Of a stretch of DNA of 64,000 nt, positions 44,079 to 52,913 are shown piece after piece. The DNA is from an uncultured bacterium (GTDB taxonomy: Bacteria > Planctomycetota > JAJSAM01 > JAJVHW01): positions 124,001 to 188,000 of the forward strand of contig CALKVK010000011.1 of the NCBI GenBank assembly GCA_937996235.1, in the 5' to 3' direction. The translations under genes were made by a program, and so were the position numbers. The notes beneath the pieces were generated by a model. The model was not told the origin of the DNA and ran no database searches. It worked only from the letters and a program-made list of their open reading frames with translations. Positions within the stretch are counted from its first letter, which is position 1, and the number at the start of each line of letters is the position of its first letter.

Positions 44079-45020
44079 ATGCGCTCGTTCCCGGCCACGT
44101 TGACCCCGCAGCGCCGCCTGCGCTACGGGATCGTCGGCGTCGTCGCGCTGCTCCTCGTGTGGTGGGCGCTCACGCTGCCGGTGTTCGAGGAGCAGGTCAC
44201 GCACATGGAGCGCGTGGCGACGGGCACCTTCGACACCGGCCGCGACCCGCGCACGGGCGAGGAGGTGCGCGTCGAGCGCTTCGACGTCGTCCCGCGCGTC
44301 GAGACGGTGCGGCGGGCGCTCGTGAACCCGCCCGCGCTCGCGACGCCGACGGACACCGCGCGGCGCGCCTGGGGCCTCCTGACGGCCGACCGCCCCAACC
44401 AGCCGTCGCTGCTCGCGCACGTCGGACGCTCGACGACGCGCATCCTGCTCGGGTTCGCGCTGAGTGCGCTCATCGGCGTGCCGCTCGGCGTGGCGATGGG
44501 ACTCTTCCCGGTCCTGCGCGCGATGCTCTCGCCGATCGTCAGCTTCCTGCGGCCGCTGCCGTCGATCTCGTGGGTGCCGCTGACGATGATCTGGCTCGGC
44601 GCCGACGAGAAGCAGAAGGTCGCGATCGTGTTCCTCGGCACCTTCTCGGCCGCGCTGATCTACACGGTCGAGGCCACGCTGCGTGTCCACCCGGACCTGA
44701 TCAAGGCCGCGCGCAACCTCGGCGCGAGCGAGAACCAGGTGCTCTGGCGTGTGCTCCTGCCGGCGGCGCTCCCGAACATCGTCAGCGGCCTCAAGGTCGT
44801 GATGGCGATCGGCTGGACGTGCGTCATCTCGGCCGAGATCGTCGGCTCGCAGGAGGGCCTCGGCGCGCTCATCTGGACCTCCAAGGAGACGGCCGACACC
44901 GCCGCCGTGTTCGTCGGCATGGCGTCGATCAGCGTGATCGTGCTGCTGCTCGACGCGCTGTTCGGTCTCGTCGAGCGCCAGCTCCTGCCCTACCTGTTCC
45001 TGCGCGAGACGGGGCGGTGA
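44079..45020 (+). CDS. ABC transporter permease (SsuC/TauC type)
   Basis: The 313-residue protein has an N-terminal helix (RLRYGIVGVVALLLVWWALT) and an unusually long extracytoplasmic insert of about 60 residues. The standard BPD_transp_1 core follows, with SIISWVPLTMIWLG-type FLRPLPSISWVPLTMIWLGA and the EAA loop DLIKAARNLGASENQVLWRV. VISAEIVGSQEGLGALIW closes the domain, as in SsuC/TauC. The gene lies 59 bases after the binding protein and overlaps the ATPase start by four bases. Confidence 0.9.
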   Translation: MRSFPATLTPQRRLRYGIVGVVALLLVWWALTLPVFEEQVTHMERVATGTFDTGRDPRTGEEVRVERFDVVPRVETVRRALVNPPALATPTDTARRAWGLLTADRPNQPSLLAHVGRSTTRILLGFALSALIGVPLGVAMGLFPVLRAMLSPIVSFLRPLPSISWVPLTMIWLGADEKQKVAIVFLGTFSAALIYTVEATLRVHPDLIKAARNLGASENQVLWRVLLPAALPNIVSGLKVVMAIGWTCVISAEIVGSQEGLGALIWTSKETADTAAVFVGMASISVIVLLLDALFGLVERQLLPYLFLRETGR

Positions 45021-45787
45021 CGCCGCTGCTCGCCGCGCGCGGCGTCACGAAGGCGTTCGGCGCGACGGTCGCGCTCGACGGGCTCGACCTCGAGGTCGAG
45101 CGCGGCGAGTTCCTCGTGCTCGTGGGTGCGTCGGGCTGCGGCAAGTCCACGCTGCTCAACCTGTTCGCCGGCTTCGAACGGCCGACCTCGGGCGAGGTGC
45201 TCTTCGACGGCGAGCGCATCCGCGACGTCGAGCCGCGCTGCGGCATGGTGTTCCAGAACTACGCGCTGTTCGAGTGGCTGACGGTGGCCGAGAACGTCTC
45301 GTTCGGCCCGCGCCTCCGCGGCCGCCCCGACCCCGCGCGCGTCTCGCAACTGCTCCAGCTCGTCGGCGTCGCGGACTTCGCGCGCCACTATCCGGCGCAG
45401 CTCTCCGGCGGCATGCGCCAGCGCGTCGCGCTCGCGCGCACGCTCGCGAACGACCCCGACGTGCTGCTCTGCGACGAGCCGTTCGCCGCGCTCGACGCGA
45501 TGACGCGGCAGGTCCTCCAGCAGGAGCTCGCGCGGATCGTCGAGGAGGAGCGCCGCACCTGCGTCTTCATCACGCACTCGATCGACGAGGCGCTGCTGCT
45601 CGCCGACCGCGTCGCCGTGCTGTCGGCGCGCCCGGGCCGCGTCAAGCAGACGCTCGTGAACGACCTGCCGCGTCCGCGCACGGCAGAGATGCAGCTCGAC
45701 GACGCGTTCGTCGCGCGCAAGCGCGCGATCTGGGCGAGCGTGCAGGAGGAGGTGCTCCTGCATCGCGGCGGCGACGTGCGCTGCTGA
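45017..45787 (+). CDS. ABC transporter ATP-binding protein (SsuB/TauB type)
   Basis: The 256-residue ATPase starts at GTG 45017, which overlaps the permease stop (GTGA). It has Walker A GASGCGKST, Q-loop VFQNYALFEWL, signature LSGGMRQRVALARTL, Walker B VLLCDEPFAALD and H-loop VFITHSIDEALLLADRV. The tail after RPGRVKQTLVNDLPRPR is typical of nitrate/sulfonate/taurine ATPases. It completes the importer operon. Confidence 0.92.
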   Translation: MTPLLAARGVTKAFGATVALDGLDLEVERGEFLVLVGASGCGKSTLLNLFAGFERPTSGEVLFDGERIRDVEPRCGMVFQNYALFEWLTVAENVSFGPRLRGRPDPARVSQLLQLVGVADFARHYPAQLSGGMRQRVALARTLANDPDVLLCDEPFAALDAMTRQVLQQELARIVEEERRTCVFITHSIDEALLLADRVAVLSARPGRVKQTLVNDLPRPRTAEMQLDDAFVARKRAIWASVQEEVLLHRGGDVRC

Positions 45788-45814
45788 CGCGGGCAACGGC
45801 GCCGCGCGTCCGCC

Positions 45815-47551
45815 TCAGCGCACGCGCACCGGCGCCCAGGTCCACGGGCGCAGCAGGCTGAACGCGTTGCGACCCGACAGGATCGGCTCGTCGTCGCCCT
45901 GGCGGAGTCCGTTGCCGGCGACGTCGAGCAGGAACGTGTCGGGCACGCCGTCCGGGAACAGCGCGGCGACGGGCAGCGCGAGCCGGAACACGAACGTGTC
46001 GCCGGAGGCGGACCCGATGCACTCCGTACCCGCGGGCAGCGGACGGACCCGCCCGCCGCGCATGTCGAACGCCAGCGCCGCGACCCCGCCGCCCTGCTGC
46101 GCGCACACCGCCACCTGCAGCGCGTCGGCGCCGAGCTGCGCGCGCGGCGCCGTCGCGACGCCGAGCAGCACGCCCGTGCCGAAGCCGCCGGGCTGCGCGG
46201 CGACGATCTCCGTCTCCACCCGCAGCCGCGCCTCGACCACGAGCGCGCCGCCGTCGATGCCGACGCGCACGTGTTCGCCCTCGCGCAGGTTGCGCAGCGC
46301 CGCGTCGACGAGCCCGCCGCTCTGCGCGCGCGCCGCCTGCTCGTGGCGCGAGGTCGGCGCGCGCAGGTCCACCTCGGTGCGCTGCGGCACCCACCACGTG
46401 TAGGTGCAGTTCGCGGGGTCGTCGATCTCGTAGACCTCGCGCTGCTCGTTGGTGATGACGACGCCCGCGGCGGTCCACGCGAGCGCCTCGCACTGCTGCG
46501 CGTCGAGCTGGAACGTGCGCGAGGGCGCGCCCGCGGGGTGTTCCACGTCGTAGAGGCAGAGCCGGCCGTACGTGAGCAGCGCGAGCCGGCCGTCGGCGCA
46601 CACGTCTGCCGCGGTGAGCTGCTCGCCCCGCGGCAGGTCGAGCGCGGCGAGCCGCGTCGCGACGTTGCGCTCGCCGGCGGGCAGTTCGCGCGCGTCGCGC
46701 AGCGCGTCGAAGCGGTACACCCACGTCGCCTCCTCGCCGCGGTCCTTGAGCGCGATGTGGACGCGGTCGCGCCACACCCAGACCGCCTCGGCGTCGTGGC
46801 GGCCGTCGGGGTACGCCACCGGGTACGTCGCGACCAGCTCGACGCCCTCCGCGGTCGGGCGTACGCGGTAGAGCACGAGGTCGTCGCGGCGGCGGCCGTT
46901 GTCGCCGATGTCGCAGACCAGCAGGTCGCCGCCCAGGACGGCGAGCTCCTCCCAGTCCACGTTCGTCGCGCCCGGGACCTCGAACTCCTGCGCGTCCTCG
47001 AACCAGGGCGCGGACGCACGGTAGAGGCGCGGCGGATTGCCGCTGTCGTTCAGCGCCCACCACCACCCGCCCGCGTACGCGAGTCCGCTGCACTCGACGA
47101 TCCGGTCGTCGGCGATCCGCATGACGGGCTCGAGGAGCGCCCGGCCGGGCGCGAGCGGACGCAGCGAGTCCTGCCGCGTCGGCGCGGAGCCGGTCGGCAC
47201 GAACGGCGTCGGCGGGAACAGTTCGGGGTCCGCGGCCGGCGCGTCGGCGGCGGACGGCGCGCGCGGCGCGGGCGCGCTCCCCGTGGTCGGCCCGGGAGCC
47301 GCCGCAGCGCCGGTGGACGCCGCGTCGCCGGACGACGCCCGGGCGCCCGCGGGCGGCGCCGTGCCAGTGGGCGCGGGCGCTGCCGGTCCGGTCACCTGCG
47401 GGGCCCGGTCGATCAGCTTCATCTCGGGCGGCAGGTGCGGCCCGTCGGTCCCGCAGCCGGCGAGCAGCGCCGACGTGAGCACGACGCACGCGAGGCCGCG
47501 TCGCGGCGCCCCGCCGTCACGTCCGTCCGCCCGGTCAGCTCCGGCCTCGCG
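45815..47551 (-). CDS. Beta-propeller-like lipoprotein, unknown
   Basis: The protein has 578 residues. A lipoprotein signal with a clear lipobox (ALLAGCGTDG) is followed by about 100 Pro/Ala/Thr-rich residues. Repeated strands then resemble propeller blades, e.g. ECSGLAYAGGWWWALNDSGN, LVCDIGDNGRRRDDLVLYRV and LALLTYGRLCLYDVEH, followed by a C-terminal jelly-roll-like domain. The WALNDSGN and DIGDN motifs are common in exported calcium-binding propellers. It is convergent with the ABC ATPase gene. Confidence 0.8.
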   Translation of the reverse strand, partial: REAGADRADGRDGGAPRRGLACVVLTSALLAGCGTDGPHLPPEMKLIDRAPQVTGPAAPAPTGTAPPAGARASSGDAASTGAAAAPGPTTGSAPAPRAPSAADAPAADPELFPPTPFVPTGSAPTRQDSLRPLAPGRALLEPVMRIADDRIVECSGLAYAGGWWWALNDSGNPPRLYRASAPWFEDAQEFEVPGATNVDWEELAVLGGDLLVCDIGDNGRRRDDLVLYRVRPTAEGVELVATYPVAYPDGRHDAEAVWVWRDRVHIALKDRGEEATWVYRFDALRDARELPAGERNVATRLAALDLPRGEQLTAADVCADGRLALLTYGRLCLYDVEHPAGAPSRTFQLDAQQCEALAWTAAGVVITNEQREVYEIDDPANCTYTWWVPQRTEVDLRAPTSRHEQAARAQSGGLVDAALRNLREGEHVRVGIDGGALVVEARLRVETEIVAAQPGGFGTGVLLGVATAPRAQLGADALQVAVCAQQGGGVAALAFDMRGGRVRPLPAGTECIGSASGDTFVFRLALPVAALFPDGVPDTFLLDVAGNGLRQGDDEPILSGRNAFSLLRPWTWAPVRVR

Positions 47552-47636
47552 CATCGTCCACCTCCGGGCCGGGATTGTGCCCGAACGCGGACCGCGCGCG
47601 TCCGTGGCGTCTGCGCCGGCCCGGCCGCGCGCACAC

Positions 47637-47678
47637 ACTCCCGTGCCCGCCGCGTCGCCGGAGTCGCGCTCTCGGCGC
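47637..47678. repeat. Fragment of the inverted-repeat element family
   Basis: On the minus strand this stretch (CGCGACTCCGGCGACGCG followed by GCGGGCACGGGAGT) matches the right end of the element in the DUF2238 gene (around 17978-18008) with two or three differences. The outer AGCCCG end is not preserved. It lies in the 258-base gap upstream of both the lipoprotein and nitroreductase genes, which otherwise shows no gene. Confidence 0.45.
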
Positions 47679-47809
47679 TGCGAGCGGTGCCGAAGCCGGT
47701 GTAGTGCGGCAGGCGCGGGCGTCGACGGGTCGCGCCGCCGGAGCAGCGCGCCGCGGCCCGCGAACGCGCGGAGATGCGCACGCGTCGTCGGATCGGCGAT
47801 CGTGTCGCG

Positions 47810-48469
47810 ATGCCCGACGCCGTCTTCGTCCCCTACCCCGACCGCCACGTGCCCGACGCGCCGCCGCTCGACGTCCTGCGGCGGACCTACGACGTGCTGC
47901 GCCGCCGCCGCAGCGTGCGGATGTTCTCGGACCGCCCGGTCGCGCGCGAGGTCGTCGAGGAGCTCGTGCGCTGCGCGACGACCGCGCCGTCGGGCGCGAA
48001 CAAGCAGCCGTGGCGCTTCGTCTGCGTCTCCGACCCGGCCGTGAAGCGCGCGATCCGCGAGGCGGCCGAGCACGAGGAGCGCACGTTCTACGCGGAGCGC
48101 GCGGGCGACCGCTGGCTCGCCGACCTCGCGCCGCTCGGGACCGACGCCGACAAGCGCTACCTCGAGATCGCCCCGTGGCTCGTCGTCGTCATGCGCCTGA
48201 CGCGCGGCGACGACGGCGGCCTCGTCTACTACGGCGAGGAGTCGGTCGGGATCGCCGTCGGCATGCTGCTCGCAGCGGCGCAGGCGGCCGGCCTCGCGAC
48301 GCTCACGCACACGCCGAGCCCGATGCAGTTCCTGTGCGACGTGCTCGGTCGGCCGCGGCACGAGCGCCCCTACGTGCTGATCCCCGTCGGGTACCCGGCC
48401 GACGACTGCACCGTGCCGCTCCACGCGCTCGCGCGCCGTCCGCTCGCCGAGTCCGCCGTGTTCGTCTGA
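47810..48469 (+). CDS. Nitroreductase-family FMN oxidoreductase
   Basis: The 219-residue protein has the nitroreductase fold. RRRRSVRMFSDRPVARE carries the FMN-binding Arg/Ser at the N-terminus. CATTAPSGANKQPWRFVCVS is the conserved PSGxNxQPW motif and the central EESVGIAVGMLLAAAQAAGL helix packs on FMN. The tail LIPVGYPADDCTVP is typical. The NKQPWRFV pattern is closer to iodotyrosine-deiodinase/BluB-like members than to NfsB; substrate uncertain. The ATG at 47810 was preferred over the upstream Met at 47774. Confidence 0.9.
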   Translation: MPDAVFVPYPDRHVPDAPPLDVLRRTYDVLRRRRSVRMFSDRPVAREVVEELVRCATTAPSGANKQPWRFVCVSDPAVKRAIREAAEHEERTFYAERAGDRWLADLAPLGTDADKRYLEIAPWLVVVMRLTRGDDGGLVYYGEESVGIAVGMLLAAAQAAGLATLTHTPSPMQFLCDVLGRPRHERPYVLIPVGYPADDCTVPLHALARRPLAESAVFV

Positions 48470-48575
48470 CGAGCGGCGGAGAGCCGCCCGCCCCGGCTGC
48501 CAGCGCCGGCGGGATGCGCGTCCGCGCGCGGCGCCGGTCCGACCCGCACGGCGAGTTCCCCACGCCGTGTGCGAG

Positions 48576-48608
48576 CGACGCGGGCGGCCCGGCGGGCCGC
48601 CCGCGTCG
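48576..48608. terminator. Shared bidirectional hairpin terminator
   Basis: A 14-base perfect stem (CGACGCGGGCGGCC at 48576-48589 with its complement at 48595-48608) closes a five-base loop. It sits in the 150-base gap between the convergent nitroreductase and DinB genes, so it can serve both strands. There is no clear T-tract on either side. Confidence 0.65.
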
Positions 48609-48619
48609 CAGGGAGCCTG

Positions 48620-49189
48620 CTACGCCATGCCCCAGAGGTGCATGGTGTTGACGGGCTTGCCCTGCAGCTTCAGGTAGTAGAAGAGCTGCGACTTGTGCGA
48701 GGCGAGATGCTGGATGCAGTCGCCGACCTGCGACGCCAGCGGCCGCTCCTGCGGGTTCCACGGTGCGCCGACCATCTGCGTCGCCAGGCGCTCCTCGCCG
48801 GCCTCGGCCAGCATGCCCAGCGCGACGGCCTTGTCCTTGGCGAGCGCGGTGCGCGAGTCGGCGACGCTCTTCGACGTCGGCAGCTTGTCCGCCGTCGGCA
48901 GACCCGCGTCGGCGCCGCAGTCGCCGTCGGCGGCGCACTCGGCTCCCCCCTCTGCGCCCGACTGCGTGGCGTCGGGCGGCATGAGCGCGCTCCAGTCCCC
49001 TGTCACGAAGCCCTGGACGCACGCGCCGCAGGCCATCTGCAGGTGGAACAGGAGCTGCCCGGTCGTCATCCAGTTGTCGCCCGTCGCGGGCTTCCAGCCG
49101 AGCGCGGCGTCGTCGCAGAGCGCCATCAGGCCGTCGGTGGCGCGGTACGTGTCCTCGATCTGCGTCTTCAGGAAAGCGGTCAAGCTCAC
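48620..49189 (-). CDS. DinB-superfamily protein with Cys/acidic insert
   Basis: The 189-residue protein has DinB-type helices and histidines: QLLFHLQMACGACVQG (first ligand His) and CIQHLASHKSQLFYYLKL (His pair). A roughly 30-residue Ala/Asp/Cys-rich insert (GAECAADGDCGADAG) lies between helices 2 and 3. The GTG at 49189 has GGAGGA upstream, which sets the start. Metal-dependent transferase or hydrolase activity is possible but not shown. Confidence 0.82.
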   Translation of the reverse strand: MSLTAFLKTQIEDTYRATDGLMALCDDAALGWKPATGDNWMTTGQLLFHLQMACGACVQGFVTGDWSALMPPDATQSGAEGGAECAADGDCGADAGLPTADKLPTSKSVADSRTALAKDKAVALGMLAEAGEERLATQMVGAPWNPQERPLASQVGDCIQHLASHKSQLFYYLKLQGKPVNTMHLWGMA

Positions 49190-49522
49190 GGTGTCCTCCT
49201 CCGCGGCGCCGCGTGGCTGCTCACGCGACGCCGCCTCCTCAGCGGGGACGCGACGCCGCCGGCCGCCATGCCACGGACCGCCCCGCCCCTCTCGCCGGCA
49301 CCTCGGCCGGAACACGCGAGAGTACCGCCCCCGTGCGTTAGGTCAATGTTAGGCATCCGAGAATCTCGGACGCGCACGGCTCGCCGCCGCCCGGTGCGCG
49401 CGGCGTGCGGCGTGCGGCGTGCGGCGTCCACGCGTCCGCGGCGCGGCGCGCCCCCACGCGCTCCGGCGCCCACGGCGGACACGGCGCGCGGCGCCGGAAC
49501 GGCCGGCCCCGGAGCCGGTCGC

Positions 49523-50293
49523 TCAGGCCCGCGCGGCGTCGCGCCAGTCCGGATGCGCGGGCGTCGGCAGCAGGTCGCGGCGGAGCCGCGTGACGTCGTA
49601 CTCCGCCGACGCGGCCGCGTACGGCTCCGGGCCGGGTGGAGCGAGCCCCAGCGCGGCGCACGCGACGGCGTAGAACGCCCCGCGCGAGGGCGACGGCGGC
49701 GTCGCGCACAGGTACGTGCGTTCGGGCGCCGCGACTCCGAGAGCCGCGCCCGCCGCCGCCGCGGCATCGTCGTAGTGGACGAGCGGCAGCACGCGCTCGA
49801 GCGGCCCCGGCGGCACCTCGCGGGAGCGGCGGAGCGCGGCTGCGGGACCACGGCCGGCGGCCCAGAGCCCACCGCAGCGCAGGATGACGCCACACGCCCC
49901 CGCCCACGCGGCGAACGCCGCCTCGCAGGCCGCGACCGCCGCGGCGCGCTCGCCCGTGCCGCGCGGCGACGACTCGTCGATGCGACCGCTCGCGCCCGCG
50001 TGGAACGCGGTCGACGAGACGAGCACCGCCCGCCGCACGCTGACGTGCGCCGCTGTGAGGGCGCGCACGGCCTCGTGCTGCAGGGCGGTCCCGGGCAGCG
50101 CGAGGAACAGGTCGTCGTCGGGCCGCAGGCGCCCCGCGACGTCGCCGAGCACGCACTCGACGCCGTGGGCCGCGAGCCCCGCGTGGCGCGACGTCCCGCG
50201 GGTCGCCGCGAGCACGGCATCCCCCGCGGCGGCGCGCGCGCGCGCCACGCGCCCGCCGAGCTCTCCCGCACCCCAGACGACGAGACGCGCCAT
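49523..50293 (-). CDS. NAD(P)-binding epimerase-like protein
   Basis: The 256-residue protein starts MARLVVWGAGELGGRVARAR, a Rossmann dinucleotide-binding loop (G-x-G-x-x-G). It continues DLFLALPGTA and VLVSSTAFHAG, the strand-4 region of extended SDR/YeeZ-like proteins, with an Ile-Leu-Arg-x-Gly-Gly-Leu segment near residue 138. The canonical YxxxK pair is not obvious, so it may be an atypical SDR. The adjacent 3' intergenic stretch includes a 7-bp CGGCGTG tandem repeat (49401-49428). Confidence 0.8.
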   Translation of the reverse strand: MARLVVWGAGELGGRVARARAAAGDAVLAATRGTSRHAGLAAHGVECVLGDVAGRLRPDDDLFLALPGTALQHEAVRALTAAHVSVRRAVLVSSTAFHAGASGRIDESSPRGTGERAAAVAACEAAFAAWAGACGVILRCGGLWAAGRGPAAALRRSREVPPGPLERVLPLVHYDDAAAAAGAALGVAAPERTYLCATPPSPSRGAFYAVACAALGLAPPGPEPYAAASAEYDVTRLRRDLLPTPAHPDWRDAARA

Positions 50294-50474
50294 CGCACCT
50301 CCGCGGACCGTCGCGCCGTTGCGCCGGCGGCGCGCCGCGGCAGCGTATCAGTCGCGCGTCCGGGCCGCGCGCGAGCCCGGGGGACGTCGCCCCGGGGCCA
50401 CCCGACGACGTGAGGCCACCTGCGCGCGGAGGACCGTTGACGCCGCCCTCGCCGTGCTCTCGACTGGGACGCGC

Positions 50475-51854
50475 ATGAGCGACGCACCCACGCCGGCCCC
50501 GACGCCGGCCGCCCCGGCCGGAAGCGATCCCAAGTCCGCGCGCCCCGCGCCCGACGCGCTCTCGCCGTACCACCGGACGGTCCGGATGCTCTCGGACCGG
50601 CTGGTCGAGGCGCAGCGCCCCATCCGGATCCTCGACGCCTGCAAGTGGGACGACGAGATCGAGCGCGCGTTCCACGAGTCCGGCGCGCGCGAGCTGCCCG
50701 CCGTCACCCGCGAGTACTACGAGAAGCGTCCGCCCGCGTTCGACATCGAGGAGAAGCGGCGCGAGTTCTACACGCTCGAGCGCGACATCCGCCGCGAGCT
50801 CGGCACCATGAACGCCTGCGGCGACCTGATGCTGCGCGCGTGCAAGGAGTACCGCGTCGTGCTCGACCTGATCGAGCTGCGCGGCACGCCCGAGTTCTCG
50901 GCCATCTCGCAGGGTCTCTACGGGAGCACCTTCGACCGCTTCCACGCTGGCGACCCGACGCTCGGCGACCTCGGCCGCACGATGGCGGAGATCCTCTCGC
51001 GCCTCGTCGCGGACGCGAGCCTCGCCGACGAGGACAAGTCGTACGACGCGCCCGCCGCCGTCGCGTTCCTCGCGGAGCGCATGGACGCCTACTTCGGGCC
51101 CGGCGTCGTGAAGGTGAAGCTCTCGGACGGCGTCGTCGCGGACGCCGCCGCCGGCGCCGACTACATCAAGGTGCGCCAGGACGCGCGCTTCAGCCGCCGC
51201 GACCTCGAGGTGCTCGAGGTGCACGAGGGCTGGGTGCACATCGGGACGACCCTGAACGGGCAGCTCCAGCCCGTCGCGACCTTCCTCGGCAAGGGCACGC
51301 CCGCGTGCACCGTCACACAGGAAGGCCTCGCGATCATCCAGGAGATCTTCACGTTCAAATCGAAGCCCGCGCGGGCGAAGAAGCTGACGGACCGCATCGA
51401 GGCGATCCGCATGGCCGAGGAGGGCGCGGACTTCCTGCAGGTCTACCGCGCGCTGCTCGAGGCGGGGAACGACGAGCGCAACGCGTACCAGACCGCGCAG
51501 CGCGCCTTCCGCGGCAGCCTGCCCGCGGGCTGCGGCCCGTTCACGAAGGACGTCAGCTACAGCAAGGGGTTCATCCTCATCTACAACTTCGTCCGCCTGG
51601 CCGTGCGCGAGGGCCTCGCCGGGCGCATCCCGCTGCTCTTCGTCGGCAAGCTGCGTCTCAGCGACCTCGGGCTGCTGCACCAGCTCGCCGAGGAGGGGCT
51701 CGTGCAGGCGCCGCGCTACCTGCCGCCGCCGTACACCGACCTGCGCGGCGTCGCGGCGTGGATGGCGTACTCGAACTTCCTGAACACGATCGACCTGCGC
51801 CGCGCCCGCGACGACTACGCGGGGCTGCTCTCCGGCAAGTCGCACGACGTCTGA
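50475..51854 (+). CDS. DUF1704 (QEGLA motif) putative metallopeptidase
   Basis: The 459-residue cytosolic protein carries TQEGLAII (QEGLA at 282-286), the motif naming the flavohemoglobin-expression-modulating family. It also has HEGWVH (His250, Glu251, His255), an H-E-x3-H zinc site followed by an Asn about six residues on. The eukaryotic tyrosine carboxypeptidase MATCAP belongs to the same DUF1704 superfamily and uses an HExxxH zinc site, so a metallopeptidase role is likely. The tail DYAGLLSGKSHDV is open. Substrate unknown. Confidence 0.85.
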   Translation: MSDAPTPAPTPAAPAGSDPKSARPAPDALSPYHRTVRMLSDRLVEAQRPIRILDACKWDDEIERAFHESGARELPAVTREYYEKRPPAFDIEEKRREFYTLERDIRRELGTMNACGDLMLRACKEYRVVLDLIELRGTPEFSAISQGLYGSTFDRFHAGDPTLGDLGRTMAEILSRLVADASLADEDKSYDAPAAVAFLAERMDAYFGPGVVKVKLSDGVVADAAAGADYIKVRQDARFSRRDLEVLEVHEGWVHIGTTLNGQLQPVATFLGKGTPACTVTQEGLAIIQEIFTFKSKPARAKKLTDRIEAIRMAEEGADFLQVYRALLEAGNDERNAYQTAQRAFRGSLPAGCGPFTKDVSYSKGFILIYNFVRLAVREGLAGRIPLLFVGKLRLSDLGLLHQLAEEGLVQAPRYLPPPYTDLRGVAAWMAYSNFLNTIDLRRARDDYAGLLSGKSHDV

Positions 51855-51913
51855 GCGGCGGCGCGCAGGTCGCGCACGCAACGCGCCCGCGCGTCGCCCG
51901 GCGTCGCCGCGGC

Positions 51914-52861
51914 TCATGCCGGCGCCGCCAGATCCGCCGCGCCGACGGGCCGTGTCGGCGGCTCCGACTCGGGCGGCGGCGCAGGAGCCGCGGCATCGTC
52001 GCCACCGGGAGGCGCGGACGGCGCCACGCGGCCAGGCGCCGGAGCCGCACCGTCGTCTGCCGGCGCGTCGTCGTCGACGCCCGCGGACGACAGCGGCGCC
52101 GACACGATGCGCGCCCTCGGCAGCGTCTCCCACGAGAGCTCCAGCGCAGCGCACACGAAGCGCAGGAGCGGCACCGCCGCGCTCCACCATGCGAACGCGA
52201 CGTCGAGCAGCAGCGGTCCGGCTGCGCCCTCGAGCGGCAGGTCGCGCGAGACGCGGAACGCGGTGCGGCGCAGGTCGCCCGCGAACGGGTGTTCGCGCGG
52301 CCAGCCGCGCGGCACGCGCACGAGATCGGGCGGCTCCAGGTCGCCGTAGACGACGCGCAGCGCCGGCGCGGCGCGCACCTCGGCCCAGCCGGAGCGGTCG
52401 CGGTCGAGCGCCTCGCGCATGCGCTGCAGCGTGCGCGGCCCTGCGGGCCGGTATCCCGCGCCGACGATCGCCCCACGCGAGGTCAGTCGCAGCGTGAGCG
52501 CGGGCGCGAAGCGCGGATCTTCGCCGTCGTGCGCGAAGCGCAGCGCGAGCGAGTCGTGGTACGGACGCGCCCCGGCGAAGCGCGCGTCGCGGGCGATGCG
52601 CAGGATCGAGCCGCCCGAGCCGCTCAGCACCGCCTGGAAGCGCGGGAACTCGCCCGGCAGTCGCTCCCCCACCGCGCGCACGAGCGCGCGCACCGGCGTG
52701 CGCACGTCGCGCTCGAAGCGCCTGCTCTGCGCGTGGAACCACGCGCGGTCGTTGTTGCGCTCGAGCTCGCCCAAGAACTCGAACACGCCCGCCCCGAGCC
52801 CCTCGAACGGGGCCGCGGCAGCTCCGCGCCGCGCGGCGCGGCCGTCGTCGTCGCCGTGCAT
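51914..52861 (-). CDS. DUF2461-family protein with low-complexity tail
   Basis: The 315-residue protein has a DUF2461 domain (about residues 20-235) with FEFLGELERNNDRAWFHAQS near the start. RPYHDSLALRFAH, GAIVGAGYRPAGPRTLQRMR and HPFAGDLRRTAFRVSRDLPL then follow in the usual order. The last 75 residues are Pro/Ala/Asp low complexity and unlike the family. Function of the domain is unknown. It is 59 bases from the convergent DUF1704 gene. Confidence 0.82.
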   Translation of the reverse strand: MHGDDDGRAARRGAAAAPFEGLGAGVFEFLGELERNNDRAWFHAQSRRFERDVRTPVRALVRAVGERLPGEFPRFQAVLSGSGGSILRIARDARFAGARPYHDSLALRFAHDGEDPRFAPALTLRLTSRGAIVGAGYRPAGPRTLQRMREALDRDRSGWAEVRAAPALRVVYGDLEPPDLVRVPRGWPREHPFAGDLRRTAFRVSRDLPLEGAAGPLLLDVAFAWWSAAVPLLRFVCAALELSWETLPRARIVSAPLSSAGVDDDAPADDGAAPAPGRVAPSAPPGGDDAAAPAPPPESEPPTRPVGAADLAAPA

Positions 52862-52913
52862 CTCGTCGCTCCGGTGTCGTCCCGGAGCTGAGGTCGCACG
52901 AGCGGGCCGAAGG

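Noticed and set aside
49339..49362. GTTAGGT and GTTAGGC near 49340-49360 as a further attC
   Set aside because: There is no second R box or paired stem around them, and no cassette-like gene; chance matches.
49401..49428. CGGCGTG 7-bp tandem repeat
   Set aside because: About four short copies in a GC-rich gap; a simple sequence repeat with no further structure.
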